Shown in pieces: positions 31,107-36,857 of a DNA stretch of 36,857 nt. Where the stretch lies: positions 1-36,857 of the forward strand of contig JAFSZU010000165.1 of the NCBI GenBank assembly GCA_017455585.1, read 5' to 3'. The position numbers and the translations under genes were made by a program. The DNA is from Bacteroidaceae bacterium (GTDB lineage Bacteria > Bacteroidota > Bacteroidia > Bacteroidales > Bacteroidaceae). The notes under the pieces were generated by a model, which saw nothing but the letters and a program-made list of their open reading frames with translations, made no database searches and had not been told where the DNA came from. Each line of letters begins with the position of its first letter. Position 1 is the first letter of the stretch.

Positions 31107-32318
31107 TTATTTATGTTTCAGTTCGGGAATCTTCAGTTCCTTGTCCAGCGGAACGATATCCGGGTTCTTGATGCCATTCATCACACAGATGTATTCCACA
31201 TAGTCCTTGGACTGATAATATTTGATGGAAATGTTCAAGAGGGTTTTGCCCGCCTTCATCACTTCTGTACCCTTGATGCCAACGATGTAATATTCACCAC
31301 CTTCAACCTGCGGATAGGCCAGCACTTCAGAAGGTTGCCTGGAGGGAGTCTTCTTCTGGTGAACAGCAGAAGAATCACTGGAAATGTTGGGCGTAGCAAC
31401 TGCTACGGGTTCTGTCTTCGAGACGGATTTACCCACTTGCTTAGTCACTGGTCGGGTTGGTTGTACCTTAGATGTTTCTTTCTTAGACGAGAATAGTTGT
31501 TGCCATTCAGGCAAGGATACAGGACGCTCATAGCCAACAGCATAGCCCACAACAAAGAATATCAACGACAACAAGACGGGGAGAAGCACACGCCAGAAGC
31601 TACGTTGACGGGGAGTTGTAACAGGCTCCTCTTCGACGGGTTTCTCGTCCGGAACTGCTTCCACAGGTTGTTCATCCTCTGTAGCCTCTACAGATTGCTC
31701 TTCCTGTGCAGCCTCTACAGGTTGTATATCCAAAATGGTTTCTGCTGGTTGATCTTTCTCAATAGGATCTTCTGGTTGTTCGATCTGAGTGGCTGCCACT
31801 GGTTGCTCCTCTGGAATGACTACCTCTGTAGGTTGCCCGGCCTGTGTCAACACTTTTTCAGATAGTTGTTCTTCTACGTCAACCTCTGACAATTGTTCCT
31901 CCTGCACTTCGGGAACGGTTACAAGCTCCTCGTTCGTTTCTGTCTGGGTTGCTTCCTCGTTGAGGTTCATTGCCTCCATCGCTTCGAGGGGAGTATTCTC
32001 GTTCAAGACCACCGTCTCAAAGTCGGCAAAGGGCTTGTTAATGGCATCGCGCAGGACGGGGTCTGGCGTGAAAGTGACCTTGGTGTGCTCATCTATCATG
32101 ATGCGCTGTCCCGTGTTCACATCCACGCTCTCCCGTGCTTCCACGCTCACGACTTTGAACGTCCCCAGCCCCTTCACCTTCACAATGTTATCATGGAAGA
32201 GGTTCTCACCAATGCATTCGAAGAACTTCCGGACAAAGTACTCGGCCTCTTTGGCTGGCATATTATTGCGGCGAATCAGCCCGGAGGCTATTTCCGCCAA
32301 TTGCATACGCTGCTCCAT
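31107..32318 (-). CDS. HU-like DNA-binding protein with membrane span and LysM-like end
   Basis: A 403-residue protein. Residues 1 to about 95 resemble HU/IHF (MQLAEIASGLIRRNNMPAKEAEYF; VKGLGTFKVVSVEARES; FTPDPVLRDAINKPF). An acidic, Gln/Pro-rich stretch (about 105-238) contains degenerate EEQPVEA-type repeats. A membrane span follows (about 241-262: VLLPVLLSLIFFVVGYAVGY), then a Ser/Thr-rich linker and a C-terminal LysM-like domain (YYIVGIKGTEVMKAGKTLLN; NGIKNPDIVPLDKELKIPEL). The layout would put a DNA-binding head in the cytoplasm and a peptidoglycan-binding end in the periplasm, a possible DNA-to-wall tether; this is inference. Its start overlaps the stop of the small HU gene (TGATG). Confidence 0.82.
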   Translation of the reverse strand: MEQRMQLAEIASGLIRRNNMPAKEAEYFVRKFFECIGENLFHDNIVKVKGLGTFKVVSVEARESVDVNTGQRIMIDEHTKVTFTPDPVLRDAINKPFADFETVVLNENTPLEAMEAMNLNEEATQTETNEELVTVPEVQEEQLSEVDVEEQLSEKVLTQAGQPTEVVIPEEQPVAATQIEQPEDPIEKDQPAETILDIQPVEAAQEEQSVEATEDEQPVEAVPDEKPVEEEPVTTPRQRSFWRVLLPVLLSLIFFVVGYAVGYERPVSLPEWQQLFSSKKETSKVQPTRPVTKQVGKSVSKTEPVAVATPNISSDSSAVHQKKTPSRQPSEVLAYPQVEGGEYYIVGIKGTEVMKAGKTLLNISIKYYQSKDYVEYICVMNGIKNPDIVPLDKELKIPELKHK

Positions 32319-32605
32319 CAGGCTTCACCTCCTTTCTGAATGCGCTCTTTGAGGATATTGCTGGGCTTGAAGTTCAGCACCAGCTTGGGCGGAACCAGCA
32401 TTCGCTGACCCGTGCCCGGATTCATCAACACGCGCTCCAACTTCTTCCGGACCTCAAAGGAGCCGAAGTTGGGAACCACAAGCTGGTTCTCATCCTCCAG
32501 CAGTTCGGTCATTTCTGCAATGAGGCTGTTAACAAGGATTTGCGTGTCCTTGAGGGAATGGTCTGTGACCTGGGCAAGCTCGGATATGAAATCTTTATGG
32601 TTCAT
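32318..32605 (-). CDS. HU/IHF-family DNA-binding protein
   Basis: A 95-residue nucleoid protein with the HU fold: MNHKDFISELAQVTDHSLKD, LEDENQLVVPNFGSFEVRKK, and the beta-arm NPGTGQRMLVPPKLVLNFKP with the Pro at its tip region. It bends DNA as a homo- or heterodimer; its neighbour encodes a larger HU-like protein and could be its partner. The start overlaps the rimO stop by ATGA and its stop overlaps the next start, so it is translated in a coupled chain. Confidence 0.93.
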   Translation of the reverse strand: MNHKDFISELAQVTDHSLKDTQILVNSLIAEMTELLEDENQLVVPNFGSFEVRKKLERVLMNPGTGQRMLVPPKLVLNFKPSNILKERIQKGGEA

Positions 32606-33939
32606 GCGGGAATGGGTTCTGATTGAATAGAAAGACGACCGAAGAGATCAAAGTCATCGGCTTCGGTAATGAGGACAGGTTGGAAGGTGCCAATGAGACT
32701 CGATGCTTCGCCCTCTGGCAGAGAACTGACGGGCACAAGCACCTCGGGATCCACCTCCGGCGAGTCAAATTCCGTGCGCCCCACCAAATACTCGCCCTCG
32801 ATGCGGTCGAAGACGGTGGTGAGCGTCTGCCCGACCTTTGCGGCCTGCACCTCGGCAGAGATGCGCTGTTGCAGACGCATGAGGCGGCTGAGGCGTGTCT
32901 GCTTGACCTCATCGGGGATATCGTCGGAGAACGCCTGCGCGCTGTAGGTGCCCTCTTCCTCGCTGTAGGCAAAAGCCCCCATGCGCTCGAAACGTGCCCA
33001 GCGCGTGAACGCCATAAGCTGCTCAAAGGCTTCTTCGCTCTCGCCGGGATGGCCCACCATGAGGGTGGTGCGCAGATGCAGTCCGGGCACTTCCTGGCGG
33101 ATGCGCTCCACGAAGGCATAGGTCTCCTCCCGTGTAATATGCCGGCGCATGGCGGTGAGCACGGGGTCGGCAATGTGCTGCAAGGCGATGTCGAGGTATC
33201 GGCAGACGTTGGGATGGCGGTTGATCACAGACAACAGTTCCCACGGGAAGTCCGCGGGATAGGCGTAGTGCAGCCGAATCCACTGCACGCCCTCGATGTC
33301 GGCCATGCGGTCGATAAGTTCTGCGATGGCGCGGCGGCGATAGAGGTCAAGACCGTAATAGGTGAGTTCCTGAGCAATAACGTTGAACTCCCTGACTCCC
33401 TGCGCAACCAGTTGCCGCACCTCATCCAGAATCTCCTCCATGGGGCGGCTCCGGTGACGGCCTGTGATGAGGGGAATGGCACAATAGGAGCAGCGGCGGT
33501 CGCAGCCCTCGGAAATCTTGATATAAGCGTAATGAGAGGGAGTGGTGAGCACGCGCCCCGGTGTGAGCGCATCGTCCCAGGCGTGACCCAAGTCTGTGAG
33601 CAGCCGGGGCCAGTCGAATTTGCCATACCAGCCATCCACCTCGGGAATCTCGGCCTGCAGCTCCGCCTTATACCGCTCGGCGAGGCATCCCATGACATAC
33701 AGCCGCTGGAGGTCGCCATCGGCCTTGCGCTGTCCCTGTTGCAGGATCATGTTGATGCTCTCCTCCTTGGCATCGCCGATGAAGCCGCACGTATTGACCA
33801 CGCAGATACTGCCCCGCGTCACTTCCGGGTCATGTGCCACGGTGTAACCCGCATGGCGCAGCTGGCTCATCAGCCGCTCGGAATCCACCAGATTCTTGGA
33901 GCAGCCCATGGTGAGGATGTCAATGGTTTGCCGCTTCAT
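32602..33939 (-). CDS. rimO: Ribosomal protein S12 methylthiotransferase
   Basis: Radical SAM enzyme that adds a methylthio group to an Asp of S12. The first Fe-S cysteine set is visible as MGCSKN, NTCGF and MGCLAE in the N-terminal MTTase domain; the radical SAM triad is EGCDRRCSYC (about 143-151). The C-terminal TRAM-like domain ends near ...VLITEADDFDLFGRL. It is 445 residues, as usual. The start ATG at 33939 shares its A with the ftsY stop (TGATG); GTG at 33942 is a less likely alternative. Confidence 0.96.
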   Translation of the reverse strand: MKRQTIDILTMGCSKNLVDSERLMSQLRHAGYTVAHDPEVTRGSICVVNTCGFIGDAKEESINMILQQGQRKADGDLQRLYVMGCLAERYKAELQAEIPEVDGWYGKFDWPRLLTDLGHAWDDALTPGRVLTTPSHYAYIKISEGCDRRCSYCAIPLITGRHRSRPMEEILDEVRQLVAQGVREFNVIAQELTYYGLDLYRRRAIAELIDRMADIEGVQWIRLHYAYPADFPWELLSVINRHPNVCRYLDIALQHIADPVLTAMRRHITREETYAFVERIRQEVPGLHLRTTLMVGHPGESEEAFEQLMAFTRWARFERMGAFAYSEEEGTYSAQAFSDDIPDEVKQTRLSRLMRLQQRISAEVQAAKVGQTLTTVFDRIEGEYLVGRTEFDSPEVDPEVLVPVSSLPEGEASSLIGTFQPVLITEADDFDLFGRLSIQSEPIPA

Positions 33940-34904
33940 CACTTGTTCCCGAACAAACTCTCCACAAACTCCTTACGGTTGAAGGGCTGCAGGTCTTCCA
34001 TGCCCTCGCCCAGGCCGATATACCGGACGGGTATCTTGAATTGGTCTGAGATGCCTATCACCACGCCACCCTTGGCCGTGCCGTCCAGCTTGGTGATGGC
34101 CATGCTGGTGACAGCGGTGGCTGCGGTGAACTGCTTGGCCTGTTCAAAGGCGTTCTGGCCGGTGGAGCCGTCGAGCACGAGCATCACGTCATGCGGTGCA
34201 TCGGGCACCACCTTCTGCATCACGCGCTTGATCTTGGAGAGCTCGTCCATCAGGCCTTTCTTGTTGTGCAGACGGCCGGCAGTGTCGATGAGAACCACAT
34301 CCACATCGTTGGCCACGGCACTGCTGAGGGTGTCAAAGGCCACGCTGGCGGGGTCGCTGCCCATCTGCTGTTTCACCACGGGCACGCCCACGCGCTCACC
34401 CCAGATGACAATCTGCTCCACGGCGGCGGCGCGGAACGTGTCGGCAGCACCCAGCATCACCTTCAGACCAGCTTGTTTGAACTGCCAGGCCAGCTTGCCA
34501 ATGGTGGTGGTCTTCCCCACCCCGTTCACGCCCACGACCATGATGACATAGGGTTTCTTTCCCTCGGGGATCTGGAAACCCTCGGTGTCGGCGGTGTTGT
34601 TCTCGGTCAGCAGCGAGGCGATCTCATCGCGCAGGATGCCGTTGAGCTCGCCGGTGCTGACATACTTGTCCCGCGCCACACGCTCCTCGATGCGCCGGAT
34701 GATATTAAGGGTGGTATCCACGCCCACGTCGCTGGTGACAAGCACCTCCTCCAAATCGTCGAGCACGTCGTCATCCACCCGGCTCTTGCCGGCCACGGCG
34801 CGCGTGAGCTTGCCGAAGAAGCTCTCCTTGGTCTTTTCCAGACCTTTGTCCAGCGTCTCTTTCTGCTGTTCCTTGTTGCGTGAGAAGAAATTAAAGAATC
34901 CCAT
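33939..34904 (-). CDS. ftsY: Signal recognition particle receptor
   Basis: SRP receptor GTPase that docks nascent membrane proteins at the translocon. The ATG at 34904 (MGFFNFFSRNKEQQ) follows a promoter; the frame opens at 35054 but the extra residues lie on the promoter and are not conserved. The N domain is about 15-110; G1 is GVNGVGKTTT (about 127-136), then GAADTFRAAAVEQ, G3 DTAGR and G4 TKLDGTAKGG. The C-terminal GxGE motif is GLGEGMEDLQPF. It is 321 residues and lacks a long acidic domain, as usual in Bacteroidetes. First gene of the ftsY-rimO-HU-HU/LysM run. Confidence 0.97.
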   Translation of the reverse strand: MGFFNFFSRNKEQQKETLDKGLEKTKESFFGKLTRAVAGKSRVDDDVLDDLEEVLVTSDVGVDTTLNIIRRIEERVARDKYVSTGELNGILRDEIASLLTENNTADTEGFQIPEGKKPYVIMVVGVNGVGKTTTIGKLAWQFKQAGLKVMLGAADTFRAAAVEQIVIWGERVGVPVVKQQMGSDPASVAFDTLSSAVANDVDVVLIDTAGRLHNKKGLMDELSKIKRVMQKVVPDAPHDVMLVLDGSTGQNAFEQAKQFTAATAVTSMAITKLDGTAKGGVVIGISDQFKIPVRYIGLGEGMEDLQPFNRKEFVESLFGNK

Positions 34905-34928
34905 GGCTGCTTTTCTCTTTTGCGGGCG

Positions 34929-34959
34929 CAAAGGTAGGGCATTTCCCCGAAACCGCCAA
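34929..34959 (-). promoter_or_regulatory. Promoter of the ftsY run
   Basis: TTG (34957-34959), 20 bases, then TACCTTTG (34929-34936) on the minus strand. The leader to the ftsY ATG is about 20 bases. It is the only consensus promoter seen for the ten minus-strand genes down to batD. Confidence 0.75.
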
Positions 34960-35093
34960 GCATTTAAGCACAGATTAAGACTGCTTTTAAGCATCTTAAC
35001 ATTTCCGCAGAACATGTGTGGAAACTTGAAGCATGTAATTTGATACGCCGCCATTCATGATTTATTCGAGGTAATTAGCAACTGTATAAAAAT

Positions 35094-35203
35094 GTTTTGC
35101 ACCAATCAACCTATTGTTTTGCACCAATCAACCTATTATTTTGCACCAATCGACAAAATGTTTTGCACCAATCGACAAAATGTTTTGCACCAATCGACCA
35201 TAT
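35094..35203. repeat. Five gapless 22-bp repeats upstream of ftsY
   Basis: Units start at 35094, 35116, 35138, 35160 and 35182. Each carries TTTTGCACCAATC followed by AAC or GAC; the last bases vary (CTATT, AAAAT, CATAT). No spacers are present, so it is not a CRISPR array. It is about 135 bases upstream of the ftsY promoter. Confidence 0.9.
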
Positions 35204-35231
35204 GTATTGCCGAAAAAATACAAGTTCGATC

Positions 35232-35311
35232 ATTATTCGTTCATGATGGAATGATTATTCGTTCATGATGGAATGATTATTCGTTCATGATGGAATAATC
35301 ATTCCATGACC
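35232..35311. repeat. Three gapless 22-bp repeats, second family
   Basis: Units start at 35232, 35254 and 35276 and carry ATTATTCG and TTCATGATGGAAT; the third runs into an inverted copy (ATCATTCCATGA). The same unit is inside the M56-TonB gene (10913). It begins 28 bases after the first array and has the same 22-bp period, though the sequences differ. Confidence 0.88.
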
Positions 35312-35503
35312 ACCGAATAACTGATACGACCGGACGGCATAGCCTAAGCACACATTTTTCACCCTCTTTCCGTTTTCCATCCAGCAGTTCCTGCAACAGG
35401 TGGAACGCCTCAAACCTTTAGAGTCCCTTGATAAGGGACGGCTATAATGCAGGGATACAAAAAAGATTCCATGGAAACGATAACCTATTATCTGTCAAGA
35501 ATC
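35312..35503. other. Gene-poor stretch with a small hairpin
   Basis: No gene is supported. GTCCCTT (35423-35429) and AAGGGAC (35433-35439) form a perfect stem with a three-base loop. On the minus strand a short frame reads FEAFHLLQELLDGKRKEGE without a start, after a stop, and may be a scrap of an old gene. Confidence 0.4.
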
Positions 35504-35575
35504 CTATTCACTCACAAGGCGTTCAAAAACAGCCTGTTCCTTCTCTCTTGCAACGATAAGATTCTTCATATCCAT
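35504..35575 (-). pseudogene. Remnant of an ATPase N-terminus
   Basis: Reads MDMKNLIVAREKEQAVFERL, then VSE and TAG at 35504-35506. MKNLI..REKEQ..FERL resembles the start of Bacteroidetes AAA ATPases (archaeal-ATPase-like), whose next block would be the Walker A region; here the frame stops first. A TATCTTTG -7 box (35593-35600) is intact upstream. If translated it is a 23-residue peptide. Confidence 0.5.
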
Positions 35576-35592
35576 TCAAAATTATTCAGCTG

Positions 35593-35600
35593 CAAAGATA
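35593..35600 (-). promoter_or_regulatory. -7 box upstream of the ATPase remnant
   Basis: TATCTTTG on the minus strand matches TAnnTTTG. No good TTG is found at 19-21 bases, so only half of the promoter is supported. Confidence 0.4.
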
Positions 35601-35714
35601 CAACTTTTTCTTTTCATGGCTGAATAATTTCACAACTTTTATCATATTCTCTCCCCATTTTCTTCCAAATCCCCACTTTTGCCCCCTCACTGCGGCTGAC
35701 ACCCTTCTACTTCT

Positions 35715-35978
35715 CTACCCCCCCTCCTTATCCCACTTCTCAATGAGCTCCGTCACGCACGATTGGGCCTCTTCCGCTGTCACGTCGTACTCCTCACAGA
35801 GTCTTTCGGTCAGGGATTCCACGGTGAAGTCGCCCTGCGCCTGTGCCTCATTCCATATCCACTCGGCACTTCCTTTCAGAACCAGTATCCGCCTGAAATC
35901 GATGGCTTTGATGCCCTCACCCATAATCACGTTCTGGCCGCACACTTCGCGCAGCACAAATTCTTTCTTGATTCTCAT
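35715..35978 (-). CDS. PqqD-like protein (RiPP recognition fold)
   Basis: An 87-residue protein with the PqqD/RRE pattern: FVLREVCGQNVIMGEG as the beta hairpin, then KAIDFRRILVLKGSAEWIWN and the helical part FTVESLTERLCEEYDVTAEEA. PqqD domains bind leader peptides of ribosomally made natural products, but many Bacteroidetes copies lie outside such clusters and their partner is unknown. No radical SAM or precursor gene is seen in the window next to it; downstream (35055-35714) are repeats only. Confidence 0.75.
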   Translation of the reverse strand: MRIKKEFVLREVCGQNVIMGEGIKAIDFRRILVLKGSAEWIWNEAQAQGDFTVESLTERLCEEYDVTAEEAQSCVTELIEKWDKEGG

Positions 35979-35982
35979 ATCT

Positions 35983-36017
35983 TAACTCTTAACTCTAAAC
36001 TCTTAACTCTCAACTCT
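35983..36017. repeat. 7-bp tandem array upstream of the PqqD-like gene
   Basis: TCTTAAC, TCTTAAC, TCTAAAC, TCTTAAC, TCTCAAC run without gaps up to the start of the PqqD-like gene. Confidence 0.75.
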
Positions 36018-36045
36018 CCGGTCTCCCTATATGGCACAAACGGCA

Positions 36046-36079
36046 TCCGCCGAGGCTACGCTACGGTAGTCTCGGCGGA
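36046..36079. terminator. Strong hairpin between the TPR-like and PqqD-like genes
   Basis: TCCGCCGAGGCTAC (36046-36059) pairs with GTAGTCTCGGCGGA (36066-36079), 14 positions with a single G-T pair and a 6-base loop. No T-run follows on the minus strand, so it may be a processing or repeat structure rather than a terminator. Confidence 0.5.
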
Positions 36080-36104
36080 CGGAATCTCGTGGGGATGTGT
36101 GGGG

Positions 36105-36572
36105 TTATAGCAGAGCTACACGCCCGATGACCCTTCGCATGCTGGAGGCGGCGAAGCCTAACTGGCGGAGGAATGACTCGAAGCGTGTACGGTCGCGGTC
36201 GGGCACTTCAAGCTGATAGACGAGCACATCCTCATCGCGGCCAGACTGCACGTAGATGTTCTGCAGCAACTGGCGCAGTTCGCGGGCAATCTCCTCTGTG
36301 GGGTTGCCGCTGAGCGCTTTGGCGATGAGTTGCTCTGCCTCGCGATAGCGGCCACACTGCGTGGCAAGACTGGCAGCGCTGCGGTAGAGGATGGAGAGCC
36401 CCGGCTCCGGGTTTTGCATGAAGTCGGCCAGCAGAGCGGCCTCGCGCTCTTTCTCAAAGGCTTCGGTGTAGAGGGCGATGGTCTCGTCACCCTTCGGGTC
36501 GCTCTTTGCGGCAATGTCGCCCTTCAGGGCCAGGTCCATCGCCTCGTTGTGTAGTGTCCTGATGTCCTTCAT
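36105..36572 (-). CDS. Small TPR-like helical protein
   Basis: A 155-residue protein, MKDIRTLHNEAMDLALKGD..., with helical repeats (IALYTEAFEKEREAALLADF; LSILYRSAASLATQCGRYREAEQLIAKAL) similar to TPRs. No catalytic motif is seen. It starts six bases after the upstream gene's stop, so the two are probably an operon. Function unknown; it may be a scaffold for the neighbouring protein. Confidence 0.65.
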   Translation of the reverse strand: MKDIRTLHNEAMDLALKGDIAAKSDPKGDETIALYTEAFEKEREAALLADFMQNPEPGLSILYRSAASLATQCGRYREAEQLIAKALSGNPTEEIARELRQLLQNIYVQSGRDEDVLVYQLEVPDRDRTRFESFLRQLGFAASSMRRVIGRVALL

Positions 36573-36578
36573 ATCTCG

Positions 36579-36857
36579 TTACTTTTTGACGTCAAACCTT
36601 GCTTTCGGTGTGCTGAACTCCACGACAGACACGTATGCGGGCAAGCGGGTGTCGTCGCTCTTGTCAGTCTGCGCCGTCTTTTGTTGGAAGCGCATGGCAA
36701 GGGTGTTTCCCTCGGACTCACGCATGATGCCCGACACTTCAAGGCGGGCTTTCGGTGTGAACAGAGGGTCGAGACTGTCGCCGAGCATATAGTCGAAACC
36801 GGTGCCCTTGCGTGAACGCTCGATGACGGTGTAGCGTGTGGTGTGTAATGCCAGCAT
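36579..36857 (-). CDS. Hypothetical protein, cut by the window edge
   Basis: The C-terminal 92 residues are visible (LALHTTRYTVIERSRKGTGF ... VSVVEFSTPKARFDVKK). The Met at 36857 is probably internal, since the frame is open to the edge. RSRKGTGFDYMLGD and TPKARLEVSGI recall uncharacterised Bacteroidetes proteins paired with the small TPR-like gene downstream. Nothing more can be said. Confidence 0.6.
   Translation of the reverse strand: MLALHTTRYTVIERSRKGTGFDYMLGDSLDPLFTPKARLEVSGIMRESEGNTLAMRFQQKTAQTDKSDDTRLPAYVSVVEFSTPKARFDVKK

Noticed and set aside
32623-34551. Long open frame (642 codons) antisense to rimO and ftsY
   Set aside because: It lies entirely over two well-supported genes, has no family resemblance, and reflects GC-biased third positions.
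35094-35297. CRISPR array
   Set aside because: The 22-bp units are contiguous without spacers and no cas genes are present.
1-36857. tRNA, rRNA or known riboswitch
   Set aside because: All spacers were read for cloverleaf-like or conserved motifs; only repeats, hairpins and promoters were seen. This was by eye, so a covariance search could still find one.

Overview
The window reads as chromosome from a member of the Bacteroidales, most likely Prevotellaceae-like. The reasons are five close matches to the Bacteroidetes sigma promoter (TTTG or TTG, 19-20 bases, TAnnTTTG), weak ribosome binding sites, LL-diaminopimelate aminotransferase (DapL), a Bat (aerotolerance) operon, a BlaI/M56-TonB pair, and a PurF-like amidotransferase of the type found next to other glutamine enzymes in this phylum. 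No phage, plasmid, rRNA, tRNA or CRISPR array was seen. The family assignment comes from reading proteins, not from a database search.

Layout. 1-4.0 kb (minus): a membrane-bound TPR/HTH-like regulator, then the lysine pair dapF-dapL. 4.1-7.0 kb (plus): a nitrogen cassette of PII protein, ammonium transporter (broken by an in-frame TAG) and an outer-membrane porin-like protein, closed by a hairpin. 7.0-9.2 kb (minus): an exported S41 protease with an M23-like N-terminus. 9.3-9.8 kb (plus): a small antitoxin gene and a truncated PIN toxin. 9.7-11.6 kb (minus): blaI and an M56 peptidase-TonB gene. 12.0-22.4 kb (plus): a run of five glutamine-hydrolysing enzymes (glmS, pyrG, purF-like, asnB, carA fused to the first half of carB). 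22.5-34.9 kb (minus): ftsY-rimO-HU-HU/LysM, with stop/start overlaps, then moxR-DUF58-batX-batA-batBC-batD. 35.0-36.9 kb: repeat arrays, a decayed ATPase start, a PqqD-like protein and two small hypotheticals.

The most unusual layer is repeat DNA. At least four unrelated families of short palindromic or tandem repeats occur both between genes and inside genes, and the copies inside genes keep the frame. They add peptide segments to PyrG (two inserts), the S41 protease, CarA, AsnB, DapL, DapF and the M56-TonB protein. One copy has replaced the carA/carB boundary and turned the two genes into one reading frame. A fifth family, 119-256 bp elements with ACCACAGATT-type inverted ends, occupies six operon spacers. 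The end of the carB half and the end of batD meet head to head with only 45 bases between them, and both the second half of carB and the usual batE are missing there, which suggests a rearrangement breakpoint.

How the genes work together: the glutamine cluster channels glutamine nitrogen into amino sugars, CTP, purines, asparagine and carbamoyl phosphate, and the PII-transporter cassette senses and imports ammonium, so much of the left and centre of the window serves nitrogen assimilation. The right side serves envelope biogenesis and stress: SRP receptor, RimO, nucleoid proteins and the Bat/MoxR complex.
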